Notes: generated by a model from the sequence alone, not told the origin. A DNA stretch of 64,000 nt from Eubacterium_U album (GCF_025336545.1 NZ_JAODBU010000011.1:97116-161115); one strand, 5' to 3'. Counted from the stretch's first letter, positions 54,813 through 63,931 are shown. Program-made: numbers and translations.

Positions 54813-57800
54813 TTACTTATAAAACCGCTTACTCACTTTAAAAGATTTTACACTACTCCATTTGCCTTTGTCTTTTCCAACTATTGCTCTCACTCTTACA
54901 TAATATCTTTTTCTAACACGTAATTTTCTTAACAGATATGTATTTTTTCCTGTACGTTTTGTTCTTACGTTTTTCTTAAATTTTCTGTCAGTTGAATACT
55001 GTATCCGATATATTTTAGCCTTACTTACCTTTTTAAAAGTAATTCTCACTTTTCTATTTTTAAATTTTTTTACTTTTAGAATTTTTGTTTGCTTTAAACT
55101 CTTTTTATTTACACCGTCAACACGAGTTGTAGTTTTTCCGTTAGTTGTTGGTTCATTTTCCTTTGTTACAACTTGTCCAAAAGTTGTAGTTGATTCTTTT
55201 TCTGATGTTGTTTCGTCAGTTGTTTGATTTTCTACAGTAGTTTCTGATGTTGTATTTTCTGTAGTCAATATTTCAGTTGTGGGTTCTACTGTGACAGTTG
55301 TCTCAGTTTGTTTCTCAGTTGTTGGTTCTAATGTAGTTGTCACTTCCGTTGTTGGCTTTAGTGTTGTTGTCACTTCCGCTGTGGTTGGTGCTTCTGTTGT
55401 TGGCTCTGATGTTGTTGTCACTTCCGCTGTGGTTGGTGCTTCCGTTGTAGGCTCTGATGTTGTTGTCACTTCCGCTGTGGTTGGTGCTTCCGTTGTAGGC
55501 TCTGATGTTGTTGTCACTTCAGTTGTGGTTGGTGCTTCCGTTGTAGGCACTTCTATAGTTGGATTCTCCACTTTGTTCTCCAATTTTGTGTATACCTTTA
55601 TTCTTCCTACATAGTTTTTAAGTTGTGTCCATCCACTACCATTGTTTATATATGACATTTCCCTGCCATTTTTATATGAAGTCATTATTTTGGCGTCGCC
55701 ATTTTCATTTGAAACACTTACTATTGCAGAGAACCATTGGTCTTTTTCAATCTTTACCGGCTGATTCAGTTCTATTGTTACATATCCACTGTTTTCAAAA
55801 TACGCCGTTGTAGTATTTGCCAGGTAACCACCTGAAACTGGTACATTGTCCTGTCCGCCATAAGGATAATCTACATTTTTGTATATCTCCACTTTAGCGG
55901 TTACATTTTCACCACCAATAGCCACATTTACTGCTTTTATATATTCATCTTTTAAATCATCAGATTTTTTTGCTTTAAACACATTTGCCACTGACTTATC
56001 TTTTCTTAATGGGAAATCGTCCATGCTTCCATCATAGTAATAATTAAAGTCATACTTGTCCTTTGGTGCAAATGAAAATGCATAAGAACAACTGCTTGTA
56101 TTGTCATATGACAGCCAAAAATACTCCAATGATTTGTAACTGTTTTTTACAAGCCAGCCACCCTTTTGGGTAGCACCATTTGGCACAAATTTGTCTGATG
56201 GGATATTGTCATCCCAGCCAATGATTGTGCATGCATGGGGAGAAATTGTACTGCTATGTTCATTCTTTGGATTGTAGTATAACGTTTCTCTTGCATTATT
56301 GTACTGAAATGTTACTGCCCCATATTTTGCTATGGCTTTTTTTATTGACCTAATGTATTCTTCCGGATTTGATTTGTTTTCAGGTATATAAATTGCATTT
56401 TCAAATCTATATGATGGATTTTCATATGGGTTTGTCGTAACCACATTACCCGATACCGGTGCCCACCACATTGAATATAACTTGGCAATTTTTAGTGGGT
56501 CTCCTGACTGCGTCAAATAATTTACTGATTGCCAGTCTCCATCTGTATTTCCCAATGGATCGCTTTCTCTCTTAAAAACTCTATAAGCTGCCGCCATCGG
56601 ATTTAATGATAGTGTATCTTTTGTTACTGTAGAATCAATTCCACTTTTCAAAATGGATGATTCTGCTGCCGCAATGCTTGAATATGCCCAACACAAATTG
56701 GTATCTCCCTGATCTTTTACAGGTGTTACTATGCCATCGTCCCTTCCATCATATTTTTCCCTGTCTGATATCTCTTTAGTTTCAGTCTGTTGTTCTTCAA
56801 AATCACCTTCTATTTTAAATGTTAATTGATTATCAGTTATATTTGTGACTTCAACATACATATCATCGGTTATTTCCAAGCTCTGATTCAGTTTTAATGG
56901 TGCGTCAGATTTTGTTGCATATGTGCCACCTAATGTTTCATAATTCCACTTTCCTGCAACGCATCCCATATTGTTTGGGAATTTTGTGTCTTTGTCCACC
57001 AAATAACAAACAAGTCCTGAACTAATTGTCAATCCTTTTAGCTTCGTTCCATCTGTTTTATACAATTCTTTTGACTGACAATCATATTTATTACCACCTG
57101 TGCCAAAATTTCTATATTCTAAGTACAGTGTTTTATTGGTTCCTTTTAAATTTAATTTGTATCCGACTATCTGTGAATCTCCTCTAGTCGATGCTTCCTT
57201 TAAGGTATACTGTCCATTTTGATAAATTGTTTTAACATTGTCAGATGTAAGCCACCCCTTTGCTTCTCTTTCTTTTACAGATATAAACTGTGGCACAGGT
57301 GACATATGCTTTGCCATTGCAGACATATAATATACCGGCGAACTATTTGAGCTATTGTACAAATCCTTAAATCCTAAAATGTGCCCCATTTCATGAGTCG
57401 CCACTGCCATAGGCAAAATCACGTTTTCCCGATTATCCTTGTATAAATAATTATAAGAATTTGTCACCTGTACATAGTTTTTACTTGTAATTGTTTTTCC
57501 ATCTGCATTTATTTTTACGTAATCTGCATAATCCTTATAATTCCATAAAGGGGAGGACCAACCCACAGAAATACTCTGAGTTGTATTTTTGTAAATAATG
57601 GTGATTGCATCAATTGCCCCATCGTTGTTTTTATCAAGTTCAGAAAAGTTGTACTTTTTTGTACCATCATAATTTGTAATCACATTGCCCGCTAATATAG
57701 CTCTGTTTATAGCTTCAGACCAGTCTGTTTTTAGTTCGTACATACGCTGTAATTTTTCGCCATTGTCCGTATAGCCTTCAGGATTTTCATCGCTGTATTC

Positions 57801-58151
57801 AGCATAGTAACCTCTTGGATGTGACAATTGTATAGAACCACCCTTGTCGAATAAATACACACTATTCATATGTAACTTTCCATTTGAAGCAGTTTCATAA
57901 TAATCTGAAACATTAAAATCTGCATTGTTGTAAGAATTATCTGTAATTTTTCTAACAGCTTCCCCATTATAAGAATTATCTATAAATTCATCTTCATCTA
58001 AAAATCTTGCAAATACTATAAGATTTGTAAAATTACTTTCTTTTGTTTTATTTTCTGTATTTTCATTCGTATCATCAGCAAAAGTTGCGCCACTAAAAAG
58101 CATTGTCATAACCGTAACAAACGCCATGATTATACTAAACCCTTTTTTCAT
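54813..58151 (-). CDS. Secreted double protease: M6-like metalloprotease plus papain-like cysteine protease
   Basis: The 1,112 residues start with a signal peptide (MKKGFSIIMAFVTVMTMLFS). An M6 (immune inhibitor A-like) domain has the zinc motif HEMGH in VATHEMGHILGFKDLYN at ~252. A C1A papain-type domain at ~465-740 has the Q and C pair in QGDTNLCWAYSS, H in SPHACTIIGWDD and N in GGWLVKNSYK. A C-terminal beta domain follows, then a threonine-rich linker of TTEAPTTAEVTTTSEP repeats, and a lysine-rich FN3 domain. AAAGGAG precedes the ATG. It probably cuts host or dietary proteins outside the cell. All catalytic residues are present. Confidence 0.88.
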   Translation of the reverse strand: MKKGFSIIMAFVTVMTMLFSGATFADDTNENTENKTKESNFTNLIVFARFLDEDEFIDNSYNGEAVRKITDNSYNNADFNVSDYYETASNGKLHMNSVYLFDKGGSIQLSHPRGYYAEYSDENPEGYTDNGEKLQRMYELKTDWSEAINRAILAGNVITNYDGTKKYNFSELDKNNDGAIDAITIIYKNTTQSISVGWSSPLWNYKDYADYVKINADGKTITSKNYVQVTNSYNYLYKDNRENVILPMAVATHEMGHILGFKDLYNSSNSSPVYYMSAMAKHMSPVPQFISVKEREAKGWLTSDNVKTIYQNGQYTLKEASTRGDSQIVGYKLNLKGTNKTLYLEYRNFGTGGNKYDCQSKELYKTDGTKLKGLTISSGLVCYLVDKDTKFPNNMGCVAGKWNYETLGGTYATKSDAPLKLNQSLEITDDMYVEVTNITDNQLTFKIEGDFEEQQTETKEISDREKYDGRDDGIVTPVKDQGDTNLCWAYSSIAAAESSILKSGIDSTVTKDTLSLNPMAAAYRVFKRESDPLGNTDGDWQSVNYLTQSGDPLKIAKLYSMWWAPVSGNVVTTNPYENPSYRFENAIYIPENKSNPEEYIRSIKKAIAKYGAVTFQYNNARETLYYNPKNEHSSTISPHACTIIGWDDNIPSDKFVPNGATQKGGWLVKNSYKSLEYFWLSYDNTSSCSYAFSFAPKDKYDFNYYYDGSMDDFPLRKDKSVANVFKAKKSDDLKDEYIKAVNVAIGGENVTAKVEIYKNVDYPYGGQDNVPVSGGYLANTTTAYFENSGYVTIELNQPVKIEKDQWFSAIVSVSNENGDAKIMTSYKNGREMSYINNGSGWTQLKNYVGRIKVYTKLENKVENPTIEVPTTEAPTTTEVTTTSEPTTEAPTTAEVTTTSEPTTEAPTTAEVTTTSEPTTEAPTTAEVTTTLKPTTEVTTTLEPTTEKQTETTVTVEPTTEILTTENTTSETTVENQTTDETTSEKESTTTFGQVVTKENEPTTNGKTTTRVDGVNKKSLKQTKILKVKKFKNRKVRITFKKVSKAKIYRIQYSTDRKFKKNVRTKRTGKNTYLLRKLRVRKRYYVRVRAIVGKDKGKWSSVKSFKVSKRFYK
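55378..55545 (-). repeat. 48-bp coding tandem repeat (T/E/P linker)
   Basis: About 3.5 copies of a 48-bp unit code for the 16-residue repeat TTEAPTTAEVTTTSEP in the protease linker. Units are nearly identical, so the linker length is likely to vary between strains. Confidence 0.88.
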
Positions 58152-58672
58152 AAAATCTCCTTTTAATCATTTATTCTTTTACACCTTAATTATATATTCA
58201 TTATAGCATTTACCAGATTAACTTTGTATTCTAATTTTTTAGAATTATAGGCTCATCATACCAGACATTATACAACCGCCTTTGGCACCGCATTTGATTA
58301 TTTCATCCATTTGTACATCTGAAAGTTTTATTCCTCCAATTGCTTTGGCAATGATTCTTTGCATAAATGTCTGTTTGTGACACATATAACTTTGTCATAT
58401 ATGTCCGCTGTTTCATTTTTTAATGTAGTATTCATAAATTTTACCTTTATATATTTTTATATGAAATTATTTTGTATGTTATCATTTCATGCGCTACCAT
58501 TTCGTACGCTATCATTTTGTATGTTATCATTTTGTATGTTATCATTTAGTATGCTACCATTACGTAGCTTATTTCATCATGCCACTAACCGTAAATATAA
58601 TCGCTTATTACCGGTTGCATTCCACCCATTAAAGCTCTTTCCTGAGCGTTTACTCTATATGGAAAAATTCTT
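58152..58672. other. Decayed gene region
   Basis: This gap carries gene debris. On the minus strand, 58247-58366 is open as MQRIIAKAIGGIKLSDVQMD followed by EIIKCGAKGGCIMSGMM and a stop. 58586-58667 is open as IFPYRVNAQERALMGGMQPV followed by ISDYIYG. I cannot name either fragment. Between them is a 15-bp tandem repeat. It looks like the remains of one or more genes after the thiH fragment. Confidence 0.5.
58477..58566. repeat. 15-bp tandem repeat, 6 copies
   Basis: Six units of the form TGTTATCATTTTGTA with point changes. A plus-strand open frame across it gives a CMLSF-type repeat protein, which I take to be an artefact. Confidence 0.9.
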
Positions 58673-59035
58673 TTATGACCTGCTCTCACCTGTAAGTATT
58701 AAAATTTCCTGAAGTCCTGTCTCTGCAATTGCCTTCATCTCTTTGTCAATTTCTTCATCGTTAAGACAGGCTCATTTTATTTTGTTATGGCAATTAAATC
58801 CGCAATAAATACAATAATTCTCGCAATAATTTGCTATGTAAATTGGTGTAAACATATATGTACTATTTCCAAAATGTTTTCTTGTTTCCACTTGTGCTGC
58901 TTGAGCTATTTCCTCAATAAAAGGAAGCGCAGCCGGTGATAATAAAGCTTTAAAATCCTCAACAGTTCTTTCTGTATTATTAATTGCAACTTTCACGTCA
59001 CGTTCCGTATATTTTTCATAATCATACTTATTCAT
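58673..59035 (-). pseudogene. thiH: thiH (2-iminoacetate synthase) fragment
   Basis: From the ATG at 59035 the protein reads MNKYDYEKYTERDV up to the radical-SAM motif CENYCIYCGFNCHNKIK. There a TGA (58772-58774) replaces the expected arginine codon. Beyond it the same frame continues as ACLNDEEIDKEMKAIAETGL and QEILILTGESRS, typical ThiH sequence, until TAA at 58673. The remaining ~250 residues are gone. An IS91-like fragment sits directly upstream of its start, which has probably cut off the promoter. ThiH makes dehydroglycine for thiamine thiazole. Confidence 0.85.
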
Positions 59036-59039
59036 TTCG

Positions 59040-59057
59040 CCCCTCAATCTTGAGGGG
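59040..59057. mobile_element. Terminal hairpin of the IS91-like fragment
   Basis: CCCCTCAA-TC-TTGAGGGG is a perfect 8-bp hairpin with GTGGGC after it. It lies between the thiH start and the transposase ATG; HUH-type elements carry such hairpins at an end. Confidence 0.5.
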
Positions 59058-59097
59058 TGGGCTTTTCTTTTGCTTCATTTTTCTGCATAATAGACAT

Positions 59098-59832
59098 ATG
59101 AATATCTTACAAAGAATCTTTACCAACTATTATGAAGAGATTAAATATACTCTTCATCCCAGAGCTTCTGAGATAGAAAATATCGAAAAGATGATAAACT
59201 GTGGTGATCCTTCTTTTGGTGGTGCTATGTACGGCTACCCACACTGTGGAAATCTTAAGTCCGTTCCTTTTCGCTACCACAGCCGTTTCTGTCCCTCTTG
59301 CGGTAACAAGTATTCCATGGAACGTACTACATCTATGTCTTTTAAACTGGTTAACGTTCAGCACAGACACTGCGTCTTCACGATTGATGAAAATCTCCGT
59401 GATTTTTCGCTTCAGGACAGAACTCTGCTTCATTGTTTTTTCCATTCTGTTGCCAGTGTTATTTTCCACATGTTCTTTAAAATGAACAAATCCAAAAACT
59501 TCACTCTCGGTTATATCATGGTTCTTCATACTTTTGGCAGGGATCTCAAATGGAATTCTCACATTCACTGCCTGATTTCCGAAGGTGGCTACAGCTATAA
59601 CGACGTGTTCGTTACCTTCCATTACAATCGTCACGAAGACGAAAAGTATGTCGAAAAAACTCTCCCTGCTATGGATTTCATAAAACGGTTAATCATACAC
59701 ATCCCTGAAAAGCACTTTAAAATGATTCGATATGATGGAATCTATGCCCGCCTCCCGGCAGGCTGTTTTCAATTTACCAGAACGCTAACTACGGTCTTTC
59801 CTATAAAGAAAAAAAGACTCCAATGTGACTAA
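59098..59832 (+). mobile_element. IS91-family transposase, truncated
   Basis: The 244-residue frame starts MNILQRIFTNYYEEIKYTLH. It has the N-terminal zinc-binding domain (CGDPSFGG, YPHCGN, RFCPSCGNKY) and the HUH motif WNSHIHCLISEGG. Then follows the tyrosine region HFKMIRYDGIYAR, where the usual RYYG-type tyrosine is D. The frame ends in an unrelated tail (LPAGCFQFTRTLTTVF), while full IS91-type enzymes are 350-400 residues. It is therefore probably inactive. A hairpin terminator follows at 59818-59847. Confidence 0.75.
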
Positions 59833-59847
59833 TTAATCACATTGGAG
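59818..59847 (+). terminator. Hairpin at the end of the transposase fragment
   Basis: CTCCAATGTGA and TCACATTGGAG form an 11-bp stem over an 8-nt loop, followed by CATTATTCT. It acts as terminator or marks the element end. Confidence 0.65.
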
Positions 59848-60193
59848 CATTATTCTCCTATATTTGCCGAAATGGTATCATATTGGTATCACCTCGGTAA
59901 TATTATATACAATTATGTGGTTCTAAGCCCTTTATTTAAAATGTCTACTTGACGGGTAGCACACCATTTACTAGGCTTTGCGAGCTTTTGAAAATTATTC
60001 AAACTCGGCAAGTTGTTGATTTGTCTTAAACTATTTTGTTTAATTTTTATTTGAAATCTGCCGATATTTTACTTCATTTACACATTTTATTTTGGCTTAC
60101 TGATTTTCTGTTGCCAAAGTGTTGCCATAACAATTATACCAGAATAAATGAGCAAAACAACTGTATTTCAATTAAACAAATAATAAACTTGCA
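59848..60193. other. Non-coding boundary region
   Basis: No gene is seen. Two pairs of close direct repeats are visible: TGGTATCA-TATTGGTATCA near 59872-59891 and TTGCCA-AAGTGTTGCCA near 60112-60127. These short repeats, at the start of the restriction-like gene group, could mark an integration boundary. Confidence 0.4.
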
Positions 60194-61129
60194 TTATTCT
60201 TGACATGCAATATGATTTAATAAAGAAAAATTTTCCTTTTCTGTCCTTATTTCATATGCAGTATCAGTTACTGCAATTTCTATATCGCCATAACATTTTC
60301 TATTAAATTCATTTGCATTACAATGACAAAGACTCGTGAATTCTGTACAATAAACTTTTATATTTTTTTCTTTCAAAAGCTCAATTGTTTGCATGTCGGG
60401 ATGCTTATATTTTTTATTATCACCGGACGATATGATAACATCTCTAGGTTGCAAAATTTCTAGTATTTGTTTCAACCCGATTCCACTTTTTTCATCATAA
60501 AAAGCTCCATGATGTGGCATTTTTAAAACTTCACATTTCAATTCAGGCATTCGTTCTAATAACTTTTCCCATCCGCTTCCTTCTAAATCCCCAGAAAAAA
60601 GGACATTACAAACATCATTTTCTAACAAGCATACAATTGAAGTATTATTTGTATCATTTTTTAAATATGCTTCTGTAGATTCAGCCACATTAGGATATAT
60701 CAAAAATAATTTCGATTTATCGTTTGAAATCAATTCCCTTTTTTGAACTGAAGTATCATTCTGTCCCATCAGCAATGTTATTCGCTGCTTCTGATAAATT
60801 TCTATAAATTTTTTTAATATTAGTTTCATGGTTTTAGTTGGTTGTCTCTTATCTAGATTAAAACATATATTTTTAACAATACCTACCGCCATATATTTTT
60901 CCAAAAAATCATTTACACCTCTGCATTGATCTGCATCTGAATGAGAAATAATTATCAAATCAACAACCTTAATCTTGTGACTTGTTAATTCCGTTAATAA
61001 CTTATCAGAATCTACAATATCTACAATAACAACATTTTCATTCTCTGAATGACCACTATTTAAATATATTACAGAACTATCGCCATGTCCAACATCTAGA
61101 AATTTAACTCTTTGATTCTCACTTTCCAT
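60194..61129 (-). CDS. ComEC/Rec2-like metallo-beta-lactamase-fold protein
   Basis: The 311 residues match the MBL part of ComEC: VKFLDVGHGDSSVIYL at the start, IISHSDADQ at ~80, VLFSGDLEGSGW at ~185 and KMPHHGAF at ~212. The final histidine of the usual HxDxDH motif is glutamine here. No membrane helices are seen, so it is a soluble hydrolase-like protein rather than a DNA-uptake channel. It starts 16 bp after the methyltransferase end, so they share an operon, and a role in the same defence module is possible. Confidence 0.82.
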   Translation of the reverse strand: MESENQRVKFLDVGHGDSSVIYLNSGHSENENVVIVDIVDSDKLLTELTSHKIKVVDLIIISHSDADQCRGVNDFLEKYMAVGIVKNICFNLDKRQPTKTMKLILKKFIEIYQKQRITLLMGQNDTSVQKRELISNDKSKLFLIYPNVAESTEAYLKNDTNNTSIVCLLENDVCNVLFSGDLEGSGWEKLLERMPELKCEVLKMPHHGAFYDEKSGIGLKQILEILQPRDVIISSGDNKKYKHPDMQTIELLKEKNIKVYCTEFTSLCHCNANEFNRKCYGDIEIAVTDTAYEIRTEKENFSLLNHIACQE

Positions 61130-61145
61130 TATTGTTCTCCTCCTA

Positions 61146-62354
61146 TCACTCAGAAATTTTGCTGCTCAATAACGCAATAATTTCATCATCATCAAGGTAC
61201 GAATACACTAATGGTTTAATCTCAAAAAGCTTTCCTGCATGATATTTCGCTGAAAATTCTGCTCCTTGTCGCAAAAACCATCCTGGCATTGATTTTTCAA
61301 TTTTTATCTCCTGTTCTCCAAATTCTGCTAGATAAACAGTACAATACATCCTTTCAGTATCAATTTTTTCTACCTGCCCTGAAATATTATGATACTCCTC
61401 AAGTTCTACATTCGCTGAAGGCGAATTATCTCCATCTCTTGTATAAACTTCAAAAAATTTAGTTATTTTTTCTCTCTCATCCTTTCCTAACTCAAAAGCT
61501 TCAAAAATTATGTCATCAATTTTTTCCTGAACTTCCTCTACTTTTTCCTTATCATCCAATGCATAAGCCTCTTTTATACTCAAATAACATTGCTCAATCT
61601 TGCTAATCTGCACATCACTAAATTCTGGCACAGGTATGCTTCGCACTACACTAGTTGTAAGGGTTCTTTTTACACACTCCCTACGTACATATGCATTAAT
61701 TATTTTGCTATTTATCAATGCGCAGAGGACATAATTCGATACTTTCTTGTCCTCAGAAATTACCACAAAAAATGAATGACTAGGATAATATCCGTCTTCA
61801 TCTACTAGAGCATTAATACAATTTATTTCTCCTGGAGTAGAAGACATTTTTACCAATATTTTATTAGAAGCCGCATATATACTCTCGTAATCTCTACGCA
61901 ACCTCAATCCTTTGTAATCTTTTTTTATTTCTTTTTCTTCTTCCTTAGACATATGATAATCAAAAAAGCCTACATTATCACGCATTTCAGGTGATATTAC
62001 ATATTTTCTAAAATTATTTGCATTAGCAATATAAGGAATCCATCCATCAAATTTCATTTGTGAAAAATTATAGTTTGATGGCATCATAATTCCCATAACA
62101 TTTTGTGTAATATCTCCAATAGTTCTCTTCCCTTTTACAATTTTTTGAAGTATATCTTCTATAGGTGAAACACTAATTCTATATCTAGGTTCATTCTTCC
62201 AAGAATTTTGAATGTTAATAAAAAATTCAAAATCCCATCTGCGATGTTTAAAATAACCTCTAATAGATTCTTTATTTCTTACCAATACCTTTATTTTTGT
62301 TAAACATTCACATTGTGTTTTCTTTTTTTGAGCAACAAAACTACAGTCGAACAA
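61146..62354 (-). CDS. DNA methyltransferase, C-terminal specificity part (split by frameshift)
   Basis: The 402-codon frame lacks methyltransferase motifs I-IV. It looks like the target-recognition half of a TaqI/Eco57I-like enzyme (GWIPYIANANNFRKYVI, FFDYHMSKEEEK, ALINSKIINAYVRRE, RSIPVPEFS), with a small C-terminal beta domain. It overlaps the upstream frame by 55 bp. Read before its apparent start, it continues the upstream protein from LLLKK into TQCECLTKIKVLV if one A is added to the A7 run at 62323-62329 (minus strand). The two frames are therefore one ~877-residue gene broken by a 1-bp deletion. Confidence 0.82.
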   Translation of the reverse strand: MFDCSFVAQKKKTQCECLTKIKVLVRNKESIRGYFKHRRWDFEFFINIQNSWKNEPRYRISVSPIEDILQKIVKGKRTIGDITQNVMGIMMPSNYNFSQMKFDGWIPYIANANNFRKYVISPEMRDNVGFFDYHMSKEEEKEIKKDYKGLRLRRDYESIYAASNKILVKMSSTPGEINCINALVDEDGYYPSHSFFVVISEDKKVSNYVLCALINSKIINAYVRRECVKRTLTTSVVRSIPVPEFSDVQISKIEQCYLSIKEAYALDDKEKVEEVQEKIDDIIFEAFELGKDEREKITKFFEVYTRDGDNSPSANVELEEYHNISGQVEKIDTERMYCTVYLAEFGEQEIKIEKSMPGWFLRQGAEFSAKYHAGKLFEIKPLVYSYLDDDEIIALLSSKISE

Positions 62355-63781
62355 TTATTTTCAAAAATCTGTCCTGGAAGCATCCAAAGCTCCATAATAT
62401 CAAATTCGTTTAGTAACTTTTTTCTTTGCAATATTGAACTATCATTTTGCAGAAAACTTTCCGGCAAAATTATTCCTATAAATCCTTCATCATGCAACCA
62501 CTCTAAATATTTATCTAAAAAAGCTGTAGCCTTCTGTGTTTTCTGACTATTTCCACGAACTTCTTCATATGGTGGATTTCCTAATATAACAAATGGTTCC
62601 TTTATTTTAGATTTGCTTATACGAAGCAAATCTCCTGCATGAATATTCCATTTATTTCCATAAGGTAAGCTGTATAAAAGCAAAGATAATCTAGCAACTT
62701 CTGACGCAAATTTATCTATGTCATATCCTTCTATCATCCTTGTCAAATAATCATGTCTATCAAACTCAGTCTTTTCGTAACTTGCCAAATCCTCAAGTCT
62801 TTTGCATGTACTTAAAAGCAAACTTCCAGACCCACAAGTTCCATCCAATACATACCTTTCGTTAATAGGAATACTTTCAAAAGGAATACATGAAACTATC
62901 TCCTGGCTTAATATCCTTGGTGTATAATATATTCCAAATTCTCTCCTAATATTTTCAGCTTTCTTTTCACTAAGTTGTAACAAAGTAGATTCATAAAAAT
63001 ATCCCAATAATTCATGATCAACACTTTGATAGTTTATACTGCAATTTAAATTTTTGTATATTTCACTAAGTAAATCTTTTCCATACTTAAACATTAACTT
63101 ATCACTAAAATATTCTATATATGTTTGTGACAAACTAGTAAGTAAATCAAATATATCTGGTACTTTTTCATCTGGTCTTATTTTACTATTGATAATTAAA
63201 GCAGAAATCACATGCATTGTAATGCTTGTGATATTATTTAAATCTTGACCATTAATATTTTTTTTACTTTTTAAATATTTTTTTGCTGCAAGCAACCCCT
63301 TTTCAAATTCCTCACTTAATATTTTACAAGTTGCCTCTCTTGAAAAGTCAATTAATCCTGATGCCTCAAAAATATTCATTTGCCTATATCCCATTTTAGC
63401 ATCAATCAAATTATCAGACATAAATTCAAATCTATTTTTTTCAAAATATAAATGAATAATATTTTCTTCATTGTCGCTAAGCAATGTCGTTTTCTGTGGT
63501 GCTATGTTCCAAACACGCACATGTATGTTCTTAGATATAATAACAATTGGTGTTGCTAAATATTTAGCCCCCTCTAAATATTTTGTTTCCTCGCTGTCAT
63601 CAGTTACCTCCTGTATAGCTATACAGGAAGTTGAAACATCCTTCAAATATCTATCACTAAACGCAACATAATCAAACTTGATAGCGGAGGTACCATTAAT
63701 TTGTACAGAATAATTCTCAGAAAAATGTTCATTACTATATCCCAATGATCCAAGCATATTTTTTATATATACACTTTTCAT
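62300..63781 (-). CDS. N6-adenine DNA methyltransferase, catalytic part (split by frameshift)
   Basis: The 493 codons have an N-terminal ~170-residue domain (AIKFDYVAFSDRY, SCIAIQEV) of restriction-associated look, a helical region, then the methyltransferase core. Motif I is VLDGTCGSGSLLLST at ~310 and the catalytic NPPY is in FVILGNPPYEEVRG at ~405. The end, LLLKKRKHNVNV, is out of frame compared with the continuing gene. AAGGAGGTG precedes the ATG. This is an Eco57I/type IIG-like modification enzyme; no clear PD-(D/E)xK triad is visible, so it may be methylation-only. Confidence 0.85.
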   Translation of the reverse strand: MKSVYIKNMLGSLGYSNEHFSENYSVQINGTSAIKFDYVAFSDRYLKDVSTSCIAIQEVTDDSEETKYLEGAKYLATPIVIISKNIHVRVWNIAPQKTTLLSDNEENIIHLYFEKNRFEFMSDNLIDAKMGYRQMNIFEASGLIDFSREATCKILSEEFEKGLLAAKKYLKSKKNINGQDLNNITSITMHVISALIINSKIRPDEKVPDIFDLLTSLSQTYIEYFSDKLMFKYGKDLLSEIYKNLNCSINYQSVDHELLGYFYESTLLQLSEKKAENIRREFGIYYTPRILSQEIVSCIPFESIPINERYVLDGTCGSGSLLLSTCKRLEDLASYEKTEFDRHDYLTRMIEGYDIDKFASEVARLSLLLYSLPYGNKWNIHAGDLLRISKSKIKEPFVILGNPPYEEVRGNSQKTQKATAFLDKYLEWLHDEGFIGIILPESFLQNDSSILQRKKLLNEFDIMELWMLPGQIFENNCSTVVLLLKKRKHNVNV

Positions 63782-63899
63782 CGTTGCACCTCCTTAACAT
63801 TTCAAACATTCTACTCTATAGTCCGTTTTATTATAGCACATATTTATGCCCAAATCTATCATTATAATCCTTAAACTTATACACCTAAAATAAAATTTT

Positions 63900-63931
63900 A
63901 AATTCCACTCTCCTACCTTACAGTGGAATTT
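63900..63931. promoter_or_regulatory. Inverted repeat upstream of the methyltransferase gene
   Basis: AAATTCCACT (63900-63909) and AGTGGAATTT (63922-63931) form a perfect 10-bp inverted repeat. A third copy AAGTGGAATTTAA lies at 63942-63954. It is either a regulator binding site or a terminator for a gene entering from the right edge; a minus-strand frame ending at 63951 (KQICKWVDENGVKG) may be that gene's end. Confidence 0.45.

Noticed and set aside
15146..58151. Sortase (LPxTG) anchoring of the large surface proteins
   Set aside because: No LPxTG-like motif followed by a helix and basic tail is present at any of their C-termini.
58359..58712. Plus-strand 117-codon frame with CMLSF repeats
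   Set aside because: It is generated by the 15-bp tandem repeat and overlaps thiH debris on the other strand.
59107..59634. 175-codon minus-strand frame
   Set aside because: It lies opposite the transposase zinc-finger and HUH motifs, which are clearly coding on the plus strand.
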